Below, piece after piece: positions 1-7,692 of a stretch of 12,813 nucleotides of DNA. The DNA comes from an uncultured Bacteroides sp. (lineage in GTDB: Bacteria; Bacteroidota; Bacteroidia; Bacteroidales; Bacteroidaceae). A model generated the notes under the pieces. The model saw nothing but the letters and a program-made list of their open reading frames with translations, did not search any database and was not told the DNA's origin. Position 1 is the first letter of the stretch, and every line of letters begins with the position of its first letter. A program made the position numbers and the translations under genes. Location: positions 1 through 12,813 of the forward strand of contig NZ_CASFWU010000106.1 of NCBI RefSeq assembly GCF_949298305.1, in the 5' to 3' direction.

Positions 1-13
1 AAAAGAGCTAATT

Positions 14-715
14 ATGACTTATTCACACGAAGTGGAACACATGTGTGTTGTAAAGAAGGGTCCTAACCACGGACCGGCTCCTATTCCCGAAGAAGGTAAA
101 TGGGTAAAAGCTAAAGAAATTGTTGACATCTCTGGTTTGACACACGGTATCGGCTGGTGTGCTCCTCAGCAAGGTGCTTGTAAATTAACCCTCAACGTTA
201 AGGAAGGTGTCATCCAGGAAGCTCTGGTCGAGACAATCGGTTGCTCCGGTATGACTCACTCTGCCGCCATGGCATCTGAAATTCTTCCGGGCAAGACAAT
301 TCTTGAAGCCCTGAATACCGACCTCGTTTGCGATGCTATCAACACAGCCATGCGCGAACTGTTCCTGCAAATCGTATACGGACGTACACAGTCTGCTTTC
401 TCAGAAGGCGGTCTGATGATCGGTGCCGGTCTGGAAGACCTCGGCAAGGGTCTGCGCAGCCAGGTAGGTACCCTGTACGGAACTTTGGCTAAGGGTACCC
501 GTTACCTGGAAATGGCCGAGGGTTACATCAAGACAATCGCTCTGGACAAGGACGACCAAGTTTGCGGATATGAGTTTGTTCACCTGGGCAAGTTCATGGA
601 CGAAATCAAGAAAGGTACAGATGCCAACGAAGCTCTGAAGAAAGTTACCGGTACTTACGGACGCTTCAGCAAAGAGGCCGGTGCAGTTAAATACATTGAC
701 CCACGTAAAGAATAA
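14..715 (+). CDS. NifU-like iron-sulfur cluster scaffold family protein
   Basis: A 233-residue protein that reads as the iron-sulfur cluster assembly scaffold (NifU/IscU-like) type usually found beside GGGtGRT genes. Cysteines that could hold a cluster are visible at C49 and C56 (GIGWCAPQQGAC) and C77 (TIGCSGM); others are C11, C106 and C184. A Gly-rich stretch (GGLMIGAGLEDLGKGL) lies near residues 132-147. No signal peptide or membrane segment is seen, so it is cytoplasmic. The start at 14 has a short purine-rich stretch (AAAAGAG) a few bases upstream; the promoter lies outside the window. The stop sits 12 bases before the next start, and a strong AAGGAGGAAGG ribosome site lies in that gap, so the two genes form one operon. 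The scaffold role is inferred from family resemblance; the target protein is unknown. Confidence 0.85.
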   Translation: MTYSHEVEHMCVVKKGPNHGPAPIPEEGKWVKAKEIVDISGLTHGIGWCAPQQGACKLTLNVKEGVIQEALVETIGCSGMTHSAAMASEILPGKTILEALNTDLVCDAINTAMRELFLQIVYGRTQSAFSEGGLMIGAGLEDLGKGLRSQVGTLYGTLAKGTRYLEMAEGYIKTIALDKDDQVCGYEFVHLGKFMDEIKKGTDANEALKKVTGTYGRFSKEAGAVKYIDPRKE

Positions 716-727
716 GGAGGAAGGAAT

Positions 728-1682
728 ATGATTAGAGAAGTGAAAAATCAAGGATATCGAAGAAGCTAACCAAATCTGCGAATCTTACGGCCTCGATCCT
801 TATAAGACTTGCGAAGAGACTCAGCCTATCTGCTTTGAAAATGCAAAATGGGCTTACGTTGTAGGTTGCGCCATCGCATTGAAGAAAGGCGTCAAGACAG
901 CTGCCGAAGCTGCCGAAGCTATCGGTATCGGTCTGCAGGCATTCTGCATCCCCGGTTCTGTAGCCGATGACCGTAAGGTAGGTCTGGGCCACGGTAACCT
1001 GGCTGCCCGTCTGCTGAGCGAAGAAACCAAATGCTTCGCTTTCCTGGCCGGTCACGAGTCATTCGCTGCTGCCGAAGGTGCCATCAAGATTGCCGCTAAG
1101 GCCGACAAGGTTCGTAAAGAGCCTCTGCGCTGTATCCTGAACGGTCTGGGCAAGGACGCCGCCATGATTATCTCCCGTATCAACGGCTTTACTTACGTTC
1201 AGACTCAGTTTGACTACTATACGGGCGAACTGAAAGTTGTGAAGGAAATCGCTTACAGCGACGGTCCTCGTGCCAAAGTAAAATGCTACGGTGCCGATGA
1301 CGTACGCGAAGGTGTAGCCATCATGTGGAAGGAAGGCGTAGACGTTTCCATCACGGGTAACTCTACAAACCCGACACGTTTCCAACACCCGGTTGCCGGA
1401 ACTTACAAGAAAGAACGTGTACTGGCCGGCAAGCCGTACTTCTCAGTAGCTTCAGGTGGTGGTACAGGACGTACTCTGCATCCGGACAACATGGCTGCCG
1501 GTCCTGCTTCTTACGGTATGACCGATACAATGGGCCGTATGCACTCTGATGCTCAGTTCGCCGGTTCTTCATCCGTTCCTGCTCACGTAGAAATGATGGG
1601 ATTCCTGGGTATCGGCAACAACCCGATGGTAGGTTGTACAGTAGCCTGTGCAGTTGACGTGGCTACTGCTTTGAACAAGTAA
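728..1682 (+). CDS. GGGtGRT family protein, 5' end out of frame
   Basis: The body clearly belongs to the GGGtGRT family, named for its motif, here at 1455-1475 within SVASGGGTGRTLHPDN. The conserved blocks PGSVADDRKVGLGHGNL, GHESFAAAEGA, NGLGKDAA and STNPTRFQHPVAGTY are all present. It is a cytoplasmic protein of uncertain biochemistry that pairs genetically with the NifU-like gene just upstream. The ATG at 728 has an excellent ribosome site (AAGGAGGAAGG), but its frame meets TAA at 767-769 after 13 codons. The conserved body is read in another frame, open from 744, giving IKDIEEANQICESYGL and onward. Dropping one base from the A-run at 743-747 would join the two as MIREVKIKDIEE. From memory, family members have about 20 more residues here (a FxxYxxRI segment), so a small deletion is likelier than one extra base. 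The longest stretch with its own ATG begins at 879, but that would discard conserved residues. Confidence 0.85.
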
Positions 1683-1705
1683 TTCCAGTTACTTTATATT
1701 CAATC

Positions 1706-1741
1706 AACTCCTGTAACCGAAAGGTTGCAGGAGTTTTTTTT
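1706..1741 (+). terminator. Intrinsic terminator of the scaffold/GGGtGRT operon
   Basis: AACTCCTG-T-AACC (1706-1718) pairs with GGTT-G-CAGGAGTT (1723-1735): a 13 bp stem with one G-U pair, closed by a GAAA tetraloop. A run of eight T follows (1734-1741). It lies 23 bases after the GGGtGRT stop and ends that transcript. Confidence 0.93.
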
Positions 1742-1749
1742 CATACCCG

Positions 1750-1857
1750 CATTACTCTTTCCAAAGTACTACATTACTCCCTCTAAAGTACTACATTACC
1801 CACCTAAAGTGCCACATTACCCACCTAAAGTGCCACATTACTCCCCCTAATGTACGA
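1750..1857. repeat. Five tandem 21-22 bp repeats (CATTAC...AAAGT)
   Basis: Five head-to-tail units start at 1750, 1772, 1794, 1815 and 1836, with lengths 22, 22, 21, 21 and 22. Each begins CATTAC and has a CTAAAGTRCYA-like end. Units 3 and 4 are identical (CATTACCCACCTAAAGTGCCA); the others differ at a few places. A decayed sixth unit may follow (CACCTCCAAAGTTCCT, 1864-1879). The period is two turns of the DNA helix. There is no reading frame or hairpin. It sits between convergent genes, just past the terminator. Function unknown. Confidence 0.9.
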
Positions 1858-2052
1858 CTTCAGCACCTCCAAAGTTCCTCTTTAGCCAAGCCCAAGTGGC
1901 AGTTTCAAAAAGTGCGATGGCACACTGAAATCACTTAATCACAGATTGGAATGCAGGCCTTACTTCGTGTGAGAATCTGTATCATCCGTGGCATCTTCCC
2001 GTGTGCCATTTTCTTTATGCTGGATATACTGAAAACAGACCTGGATAGCCGC
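1858..2052. other. Gene-free convergent intergenic stretch
   Basis: This is part of the space between two convergent genes. Small open frames on the minus strand (around 1935-2145) run through the terminator hairpins and have no ribosome site or recognisable protein, so I do not accept them. A weak inverted repeat (ACAGATT at 1941 and AATCTGT at 1974) has a long loop and no T-run. I see nothing else. Confidence 0.5.
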
Positions 2053-2082
2053 AAAAAAGGGGCACCCACACATGGATGCCCC
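2053..2082 (-). terminator. Minus-strand intrinsic terminator
   Basis: Read on the minus strand, GGGGCATCC pairs with GGGTGCCCC (2059-2082) as a 9 bp stem with one G-U pair and a 6-base ATGTGT loop, followed directly by TTTTTT (2058-2053). It lies about 200 bases past the stop of the thioredoxin-like lipoprotein gene and is the likely end of that transcript. Confidence 0.88.
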
Positions 2083-2120
2083 CACAAACAAAACAAACAA
2101 ACACTCATTACGATAATGAG
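2083..2120 (-). terminator. Second hairpin with U-rich tail, in tandem
   Basis: CTCATTA (2104-2110) and TAATGAG (2114-2120) form a perfect 7 bp stem with a 3-base loop. On the minus strand it is followed by a U-rich tail (TGTTTGTTTGTTTTGTTTG), and then by the stronger hairpin at 2053-2082. The stem is AT-rich, so it is probably a weaker first stop in a double terminator. Confidence 0.6.
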
Positions 2121-2281
2121 CGGCCCATAGTGTTTCGCCAAACATTACAGGTAAAATTCCACCTCACGGCGGAAATTGTCTTAATGGAGAGTCAGAGAGC
2201 AGATGGTCGACGATAAGACAATGTCCTGTTGCCTGTCCAAAGCCTTCATCCATCATCATCAACCATTATCCAACCATCGTT

Positions 2282-3262
2282 TTACCACTCCCCGCCAACC
2301 AGTTCTTTTCTAATTCTTTCATAGTCAGTGTCCTTTAAAACAACCTTCTTTGCCCCGTCCAGCAAGTAGAGTGTCGGCATGGCCTTCAGGTCGTACAGGG
2401 CTCCGTTCTTCACCGCTTCGCGGTCAGTCCCCACCATCCAGCCCTTCGGCATGTCAGGCAGGGCCTTGCGCCACGCCGCTTCGTTGCCTTCGGTATAAAC
2501 GGCCAGTACGCTGATTTGTCCGGCTGCCACCGCCTCGGCCAGTTCCTTGTCCGCCGCCATCCGCAGCAGCACCTCGTGACACGACTCACACTCCGGGTCG
2601 TAGAACATCAGCAGCAGGCGGTTGTTCTTCACCCGTGTAGCAGCCAGCGAGCGGCGGGTTCCGTCGGGCAGGTAATAGGCAAAGTCCGTCGCCCGGTCGC
2701 CCGGGTTGTTGCGCCTCACCAGCTTCAGCCGGAAGTCGCAGGTGGAGCGTTGCGCATCGTCCGGCGGCAGTTGCGCCAGCATGGCTTCCAGATAGATTGC
2801 ATACAAACCCTCGTTGTAGAAAGGCGAGTTGGGATTGTACAGGTAATCGTCAGCAATACGCGCCATCACCCTGCGGGCATGGGCCGAAGGAAGGAAGTAA
2901 GCACAAAAGTTCATCATGCTTTCGCGCACCATCCGCTCCGGCGTGTCGTTGTCCGGCAGCAGGGCGATGAAGTTCACAAAGCCCTGTTCCGTCACGTCGC
3001 GGTTGTTCACCAAGGTGGTATCGGCAAAGTCGAAACGCTCCCAGTAGTTCGTGAGCAGATAAGCCTTCCGCTCGTCGGGCGAAGTGTACATGGCGGGTAT
3101 TTCAGGGAAGGGGAACATTTCACCCTTTTGGCTCACTGCTTCCTGCGGAACAGACGAAACGGCGTGGCTTGCAGCATGCGACTGCGAATTCACTCCCGGC
3201 TTACAAGAAGTCGGGAGAAGCAGGAACAGGAAGCTCACTAAATGTATTGCTGTTTTTGTCAT
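2282..3262 (-). CDS. Lipoprotein with DUF5106 and thioredoxin-like domain
   Basis: A 326-residue secreted lipoprotein. A hydrophobic signal ends in LLLPTSC, with the lipid-carrying cysteine at C20. Residues about 50-190 resemble DUF5106 (FPFPEIPAMYTSPDERKAYLL, then NYWERFDFADT). Residues about 190-326 are a thioredoxin-like fold: MFYDPECESCHE carries the redox pair C225/C228, and the expected cis-proline is P296 in KAMPTLYLLD. Such proteins are thought to do thiol-disulfide chemistry in the periplasm of Bacteroidales; the substrate is not shown. It follows the fimbrial operon on the same strand, 144 bases past the restored end of the DUF4906 gene. It could be read through from there or have its own promoter; I found no clear TAnnTTTG box upstream. 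Tandem terminators lie downstream. Its GC content is visibly higher than that of the DUF4906 gene. Confidence 0.88.
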   Translation of the reverse strand: MTKTAIHLVSFLFLLLPTSCKPGVNSQSHAASHAVSSVPQEAVSQKGEMFPFPEIPAMYTSPDERKAYLLTNYWERFDFADTTLVNNRDVTEQGFVNFIALLPDNDTPERMVRESMMNFCAYFLPSAHARRVMARIADDYLYNPNSPFYNEGLYAIYLEAMLAQLPPDDAQRSTCDFRLKLVRRNNPGDRATDFAYYLPDGTRRSLAATRVKNNRLLLMFYDPECESCHEVLLRMAADKELAEAVAAGQISVLAVYTEGNEAAWRKALPDMPKGWMVGTDREAVKNGALYDLKAMPTLYLLDGAKKVVLKDTDYERIRKELVGGEW

Positions 3263-3406
3263 ACAGCGGAAATGATATTATCAAGGTTGTAGTTTCTTTC
3301 GTTTTATCTTCTTCAGGCGCAGATACCACAAAAAAGCAGAACGAAACATTTAGTTTTATATTTCATCCGTACACTATCTGCAGAAGCCACACCTGAAAGA
3401 GTACAC

Positions 3407-3571
3407 TTAGTTACTCCCCAAATCTGCTGCCGATACGTCGCGCACGCAACGGACACGAAAATAACTATTCAGACTGCTATTGATGGGGTTATTACCACCA
3501 CCTCCTCCTGGACAGTAAATCAATGTGGAGTAGGCAAAACCTGCACGTATTGAAGTGTTGCTAAAGTATGT
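3407..3571 (-). pseudogene. Out-of-frame C-terminal tail of the DUF4906 protein
   Basis: After the early TAG at 3561-3563, another minus-strand frame stays open to TAA at 3407-3409. It reads TYFSNTSIRAGF, then a Gly-rich turn (CPGGGGNNPIN), then YFRVRCVRDVSAADLGSN, about 54 residues in all. The RVRCVRD ending matches the way large DUF4906/fimbrillin-like proteins normally finish, so this is the true C-terminus cut off by a frameshift near 3566-3572. It has no start signal of its own and would not be made unless the frame is restored. Confidence 0.8.
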
Positions 3572-6500
3572 ACAACAAGGACAGTTCCACTAAGTTAGGT
3601 ACACGCCACGTAGCGTTTCCGTCACCGTCTTCGGAATAATACGCACAAGGGTTAACAATACTATAACCGCTTGCCCGGACAATCCGTCCCAACTGATAGG
3701 TACCAGAAAGGTAATCCTGTGCAACTATAATTCCTTCAAAAAACTTGTTTGCATCGGCATCCTCGTGGTGTCGATCCAAACGGGTAGCCGTTTGGACACG
3801 ATAGAGACCGTCTACCAAACGATCCGAGAACTTAAGACCATAGTCTCCTACCTTCTCAAAAGAGGAGGCGCTTACGATGTCTACAGTATTATTATCATCA
3901 TCCACTTTGGTCAGGGAGGAAATGTCCTGTTTATCTTTGACGTCAGCAGGCAGCAGGCGGATGCAACGGATAGGAAGGGTGTATCCAGGATTCTGATCAC
4001 TATCATTATTTCCCCCGTAAGCCCCTTTTTCTACGGCCCAGAATACCCGCTTATTTGTTCCACTACTGGTAAAGTACAAAGCTCCCTGACCAATGTATGA
4101 ATCGGGGTAACTACCATACACCATCGAACTTTTTACGCCGAAGTACAGTTTCGCATCACCGAGCACACTTTCACCGATACCCATACGGATGTATTCGTTC
4201 AGCGAAGCCAAGTACCAGCGCACCTCGTTGTCGTCTATCACGCCGTTACCATTCAAGTCACGATTGCGTGACAGACAGGCAGCGTAAGCACCCCGATAGG
4301 TGTTCGCATAGGCATCTCCACTCAGCTTGTGCAATGAATGCTCTGTGCTATTCGTTGTTTTCCAACCGTTATTGGCTGCAACGATGTAATTGCTCCAGCT
4401 CTTTCGCGCAATATTATTGCTGCTCAGACCCAGCAATTTCTTTTGGTTGCCGCGCCCGTCAGAATCGTTAAGGGTGTAGGTCCCATTGTAGGGAGTACCC
4501 CAAGTAGCAATTTCAGAAGTTAGAGGTGTCTCGTTGTAGGTCTCAACGCCGAAACCATCGATACTCTCGTTACGTGAGTTATAGATAGTTTTCATAGACA
4601 ACTGTGATATGTATGTGTACAACTTGCTGTACGAACTGTTACCATCTGATGAGGTGTGCGTATCCATTGCGATAATCATTTCGCGAGGAATCTTGTCAGT
4701 CAACACGCTCCACACGTTCACCTTCATGCCCGTCAACGGATGGTGGTAGTAGTAGTTTTCGTTGACAAAAGCAGTGAAGCGGGCTACGTAGTCATTGCCA
4801 TTTTGGGTAACGGTTATACCGTCCTCACCATGGGCTGCAGTAGAAACCTGATTGCCGCCATTATAAATCTTTTTAACCACCTTACCCATCGCCACAACCA
4901 CATCGTACACGTCCATCAGGAAATCATTATTATTGCTTGTGGGTTCGCCGCCATACACATCTTTATTTATCAATTCTGTCACATCATCCTTGCTCCAGTC
5001 CGATACGCCGGGATAGGATGCCAGTGTCTGTTCACTCTGAGGCCAAAACTCCACCCACTTGTAGTCGATACCTTTCGTGGGATTGATACCCTCGCCAGCA
5101 CCAACCAATACGGCAGACTTGGCAGCACTTGCTGCGTCTGCCGCAGCTGTACCAGCATCTTTATTCCTCACAGCATCTGCATAGATTTTGTAAGGACGTA
5201 GTGTGCCGCGCCTATCCTGTACAGTATAACCTTTACTTCCATCCGGGTCGGTCTCGATGTAGTCCATAGCTTCAGAGCGTATAATGAGAATCAACTCGTC
5301 GGCAATGGCGTTGTCTATTTCCTCATCAGTAGGATTGGAGGTGTTCTGCAACGCCGTGCGCACGTTATTAGCAATTGACGTGAGGTTATATTCCAGATAA
5401 ACCTGCTCATAATGTGCATCGAGGTTATAGGTATAAGTGGTACCGGTGTAGTCAAACACCTGTCCTTCGGCACCCGGCTGTTTTTCCTCACTAGTCAAGG
5501 CTTCCACCACGATATTATTCACTCCCTCTACAGACACGATATAGGTGTAGCTCACATTACGCTTCACGGAGAAATCACCCATAGAGCCCTCCTCGCTAAA
5601 GTCACCCAAATGGACAGTATATTCCACGTTAGCCGTCACATCTTTCTCTACATTATCAACTGTAGCCTTTCCGCTGTAAGTGCCGCTAATGACCACAAAA
5701 GTAGCAGTTTTCGGAGCGTAGGTCCATTTCTTACCCAAGGGGTAACCCTCCTCAGTAGTCGCACTCCACTTATCGCGATTTTGATACTCAGTTCCCACAC
5801 CCTCTACGCGATTATAGATATTCTCCGGCATATAGAACCGGAAATAGGGAGTACCCGTTTCAGAGGTCTGTACGGTAGACGAGGCAAAATGATTGAACAC
5901 AACCGACTCGGCAATATTGTTGTCGTCCATATTAGTCACATAGGCATTGGTCGGCACATTGTACACCTTGTAAGAAGTCGGGGTGAACATATTATTACCG
6001 TTAATATTGAAGGTCACTTCAGCCATCGATCGTTTCATCTGTACAGCGACGGGGTCGTTGCTATTCCCCCAGTATGTCACATCTCCATTTGTATCGAACA
6101 CGATACCTTCATTCCAACCCGATATCAGCATCTGGTCGCTCGCAGTGATAGTAATAGGGGTCGGAATTTCCCCATCCGAGTTCTGGTTATAAGCCAGCGT
6201 CATCAGTTTTTCCTTCAACTCTTCAAAAGACAAGGAGGAGGCATCCAACTCGGTTACGCTTTTCCCCCACCAACTTGCACCAGGGTTACCCACGGCCAAC
6301 AATTTTTTAGTACCGGAAGTCGTCTGAAAGCTTACGCTGTAGCGAACATTGTTGTTATCAAGCTGAGGTTGAGGGTCATCCAAGATTAGGCTATTGTTCG
6401 TTGTGCTGACTGTTTGCTGGTATTTTCCGTTACCATCGTAGATGTAGAGTGTCAAGCCAGCCAATTCCGAAAGATCACTACCCGCACGAGTGCTCACCGT

Positions 6501-6668
6501 CACATCCGTAGTAGCCTTTCCGGAGAGGTTCAGACTAACGGTTATGGGTACACCTTCCACTACGTCATTTGTTTTCACCAGTTCGTCGTCAATACAGCTT
6601 GCCAATGTCAAGGCCGTAACAACCACGGCGCTAAAGCCGGTATATATTGTATGCAGTATCTTTTTCAT
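3561..6668 (-). CDS. Large DUF4906 fimbrillin-like lipoprotein, C-terminus frameshifted
   Basis: A 1,035-residue surface lipoprotein: signal ending LTLASC (C25), then a fimbrillin-like N-terminal region with VSTRAG at R61, a likely Arg-type propilin cleavage site. The C-terminal third carries the DUF4906-type signature (LSRNRDLNGNGVIDDNEVRWYLASLNEYIRMG). Inside it, residues D804-E815 (DLNGNGVIDDNE) match a calcium-binding EF-hand loop. An alanine-rich insert (AAADAASAAKSA) lies near residue 510. Last in the operon and three times the size of the pilins, it is a candidate pilus tip or adhesin subunit; that role is inferred. It starts 21 bases after the previous stop, with an AAAGGAGGAATG ribosome site. 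The frame hits TAG at 3561 right after RVPNLVELSLLYIL, while the normal ending continues in another frame to 3407. Confidence 0.88.
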   Translation of the reverse strand: MKKILHTIYTGFSAVVVTALTLASCIDDELVKTNDVVEGVPITVSLNLSGKATTDVTVSTRAGSDLSELAGLTLYIYDGNGKYQQTVSTTNNSLILDDPQPQLDNNNVRYSVSFQTTSGTKKLLAVGNPGASWWGKSVTELDASSLSFEELKEKLMTLAYNQNSDGEIPTPITITASDQMLISGWNEGIVFDTNGDVTYWGNSNDPVAVQMKRSMAEVTFNINGNNMFTPTSYKVYNVPTNAYVTNMDDNNIAESVVFNHFASSTVQTSETGTPYFRFYMPENIYNRVEGVGTEYQNRDKWSATTEEGYPLGKKWTYAPKTATFVVISGTYSGKATVDNVEKDVTANVEYTVHLGDFSEEGSMGDFSVKRNVSYTYIVSVEGVNNIVVEALTSEEKQPGAEGQVFDYTGTTYTYNLDAHYEQVYLEYNLTSIANNVRTALQNTSNPTDEEIDNAIADELILIIRSEAMDYIETDPDGSKGYTVQDRRGTLRPYKIYADAVRNKDAGTAAADAASAAKSAVLVGAGEGINPTKGIDYKWVEFWPQSEQTLASYPGVSDWSKDDVTELINKDVYGGEPTSNNNDFLMDVYDVVVAMGKVVKKIYNGGNQVSTAAHGEDGITVTQNGNDYVARFTAFVNENYYYHHPLTGMKVNVWSVLTDKIPREMIIAMDTHTSSDGNSSYSKLYTYISQLSMKTIYNSRNESIDGFGVETYNETPLTSEIATWGTPYNGTYTLNDSDGRGNQKKLLGLSSNNIARKSWSNYIVAANNGWKTTNSTEHSLHKLSGDAYANTYRGAYAACLSRNRDLNGNGVIDDNEVRWYLASLNEYIRMGIGESVLGDAKLYFGVKSSMVYGSYPDSYIGQGALYFTSSGTNKRVFWAVEKGAYGGNNDSDQNPGYTLPIRCIRLLPADVKDKQDISSLTKVDDDNNTVDIVSASSFEKVGDYGLKFSDRLVDGLYRVQTATRLDRHHEDADANKFFEGIIVAQDYLSGTYQLGRIVRASGYSIVNPCAYYSEDGDGNATWRVPNLVELSLLYIL

Positions 6669-6689
6669 TCTACATTCCTCCTTTCAGAT

Positions 6690-7676
6690 TTATTCAAATG
6701 CAGGTACATTTATTGTTTTACCAGTCCATTCATTAACCTGAACATAAATTGTAGGGTTAATATCAACGTCTGCATTTAATTTTACATTAATGTCAAGCTC
6801 GGTGCCGCGAGGTATTTCCGTAATATTTTGTTTATTATCATCGAAACCTGTTTGTAAAAGCAATGTTTGGTCTTTCTTCCAAAATGCAGTAAGTGTATAA
6901 CCATTACTATTCTGATTCTCAAAGAAGTAAGCATAAACCGTGGCTGACTCGCCGGCCGGAATAGTCATGTCGCCCAAAGAAAGTTCGCCCTGGTTTTCTG
7001 TAGACAGATGGTCTTCTGCGAACAACGGCGTTGATTCCATATTGATACCGGACAATTTAATATCATTCACATACTGGTCGCCCGACGATGTATTATTTAT
7101 GGTCAGGCGCACCTTGGCCACGGCGAAGTCGAGTTTCATTGTCTCGCTCTGTATTGCGCCGCCAGCCTGTGGCATTACTGTGATTTGCCTATGTACTGTC
7201 TGAGGAATCCTTGTATTTTTGGAAGCATCATTGGCATCCGTCAAAAATTCGTCATTCAGGCTCATGCCCTTCAAGTCATCAACGGTGACATTGTCCCAAC
7301 TTTTTTCTGTGTTTACTTTCTCTTCATTGGCTATGGCGTAAAAGTCAAAGGCTTCTCCATCGGCATTTACCGTCATCTCGCTGAAGGTGATGGTCTTGCT
7401 GGTTTCATTTTCGTCTATTTCATACTTCAGATTGTAAAGTATTTCACTATTAGAGGACCTTGCCACAATCACCCGCAGCGTGCGCATGTGCTCGTTTGCC
7501 TCCAGACCGCCGGCATTCGTCGTAGGATTGCTGATGGCCCTTGTGGTGAACGTCATTTTCACCGTCGCCTTTTCCTTCGCCGCATAGTCGTCCTTCAGGC
7601 ACGACACCGGAAGCAGTGCCAGCAGGAGCAGGCAGAGGATGCCGATAGAGTTGTTTCTGTTGAATAATATCTTCAT
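6690..7676 (-). CDS. Accessory fimbrillin-like lipoprotein
   Basis: A 328-residue pilin-type lipoprotein. The signal ends LLPVSC (C26). The N-terminal strand KMTFTTRAISN puts a Thr-Arg-Ala cleavage motif at R46, as in FimA/Mfa-type propilins, whose first strand is removed after Arg so that the next subunit can insert. The rest is beta-rich, with a WxKDQTLLLQTGFDDN segment and an Ile/Val-rich C-terminal strand (NPTIYVQVNEW). It lies between the anchor gene (16 bases upstream) and the DUF4906 gene (21 bases downstream), with an AAAAAGGAGGACT ribosome site. It is best read as a minor shaft or adaptor subunit, comparable in position to Mfa3/Mfa4 of Porphyromonas, although one-to-one equivalence is not shown. 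Confidence 0.82.
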   Translation of the reverse strand: MKILFNRNNSIGILCLLLLALLPVSCLKDDYAAKEKATVKMTFTTRAISNPTTNAGGLEANEHMRTLRVIVARSSNSEILYNLKYEIDENETSKTITFSEMTVNADGEAFDFYAIANEEKVNTEKSWDNVTVDDLKGMSLNDEFLTDANDASKNTRIPQTVHRQITVMPQAGGAIQSETMKLDFAVAKVRLTINNTSSGDQYVNDIKLSGINMESTPLFAEDHLSTENQGELSLGDMTIPAGESATVYAYFFENQNSNGYTLTAFWKKDQTLLLQTGFDDNKQNITEIPRGTELDINVKLNADVDINPTIYVQVNEWTGKTINVPAFE

Positions 7677-7692
7677 AAGTCAGTCCTCCTTT

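Noticed and set aside
1750..1857. CRISPR-like array
   Set aside because: The units abut directly with no spacers, are only 21-22 bp, and no cas gene is present; this is a plain tandem repeat.
1941..1980. Inverted repeat ACAGATT/AATCTGT
   Set aside because: Short arms, a 26-base loop, no U-tract and no link to a gene; likely chance.
1935..2145. Two overlapping small minus-strand frames of about 61-68 codons
   Set aside because: They run through the terminator hairpins, lack ribosome sites and show no recognisable protein pattern.
3370..3407. Repeated GTACACT near the end of the DUF4906 gene
   Set aside because: Two 7 bp direct copies only, with no matching element structure.
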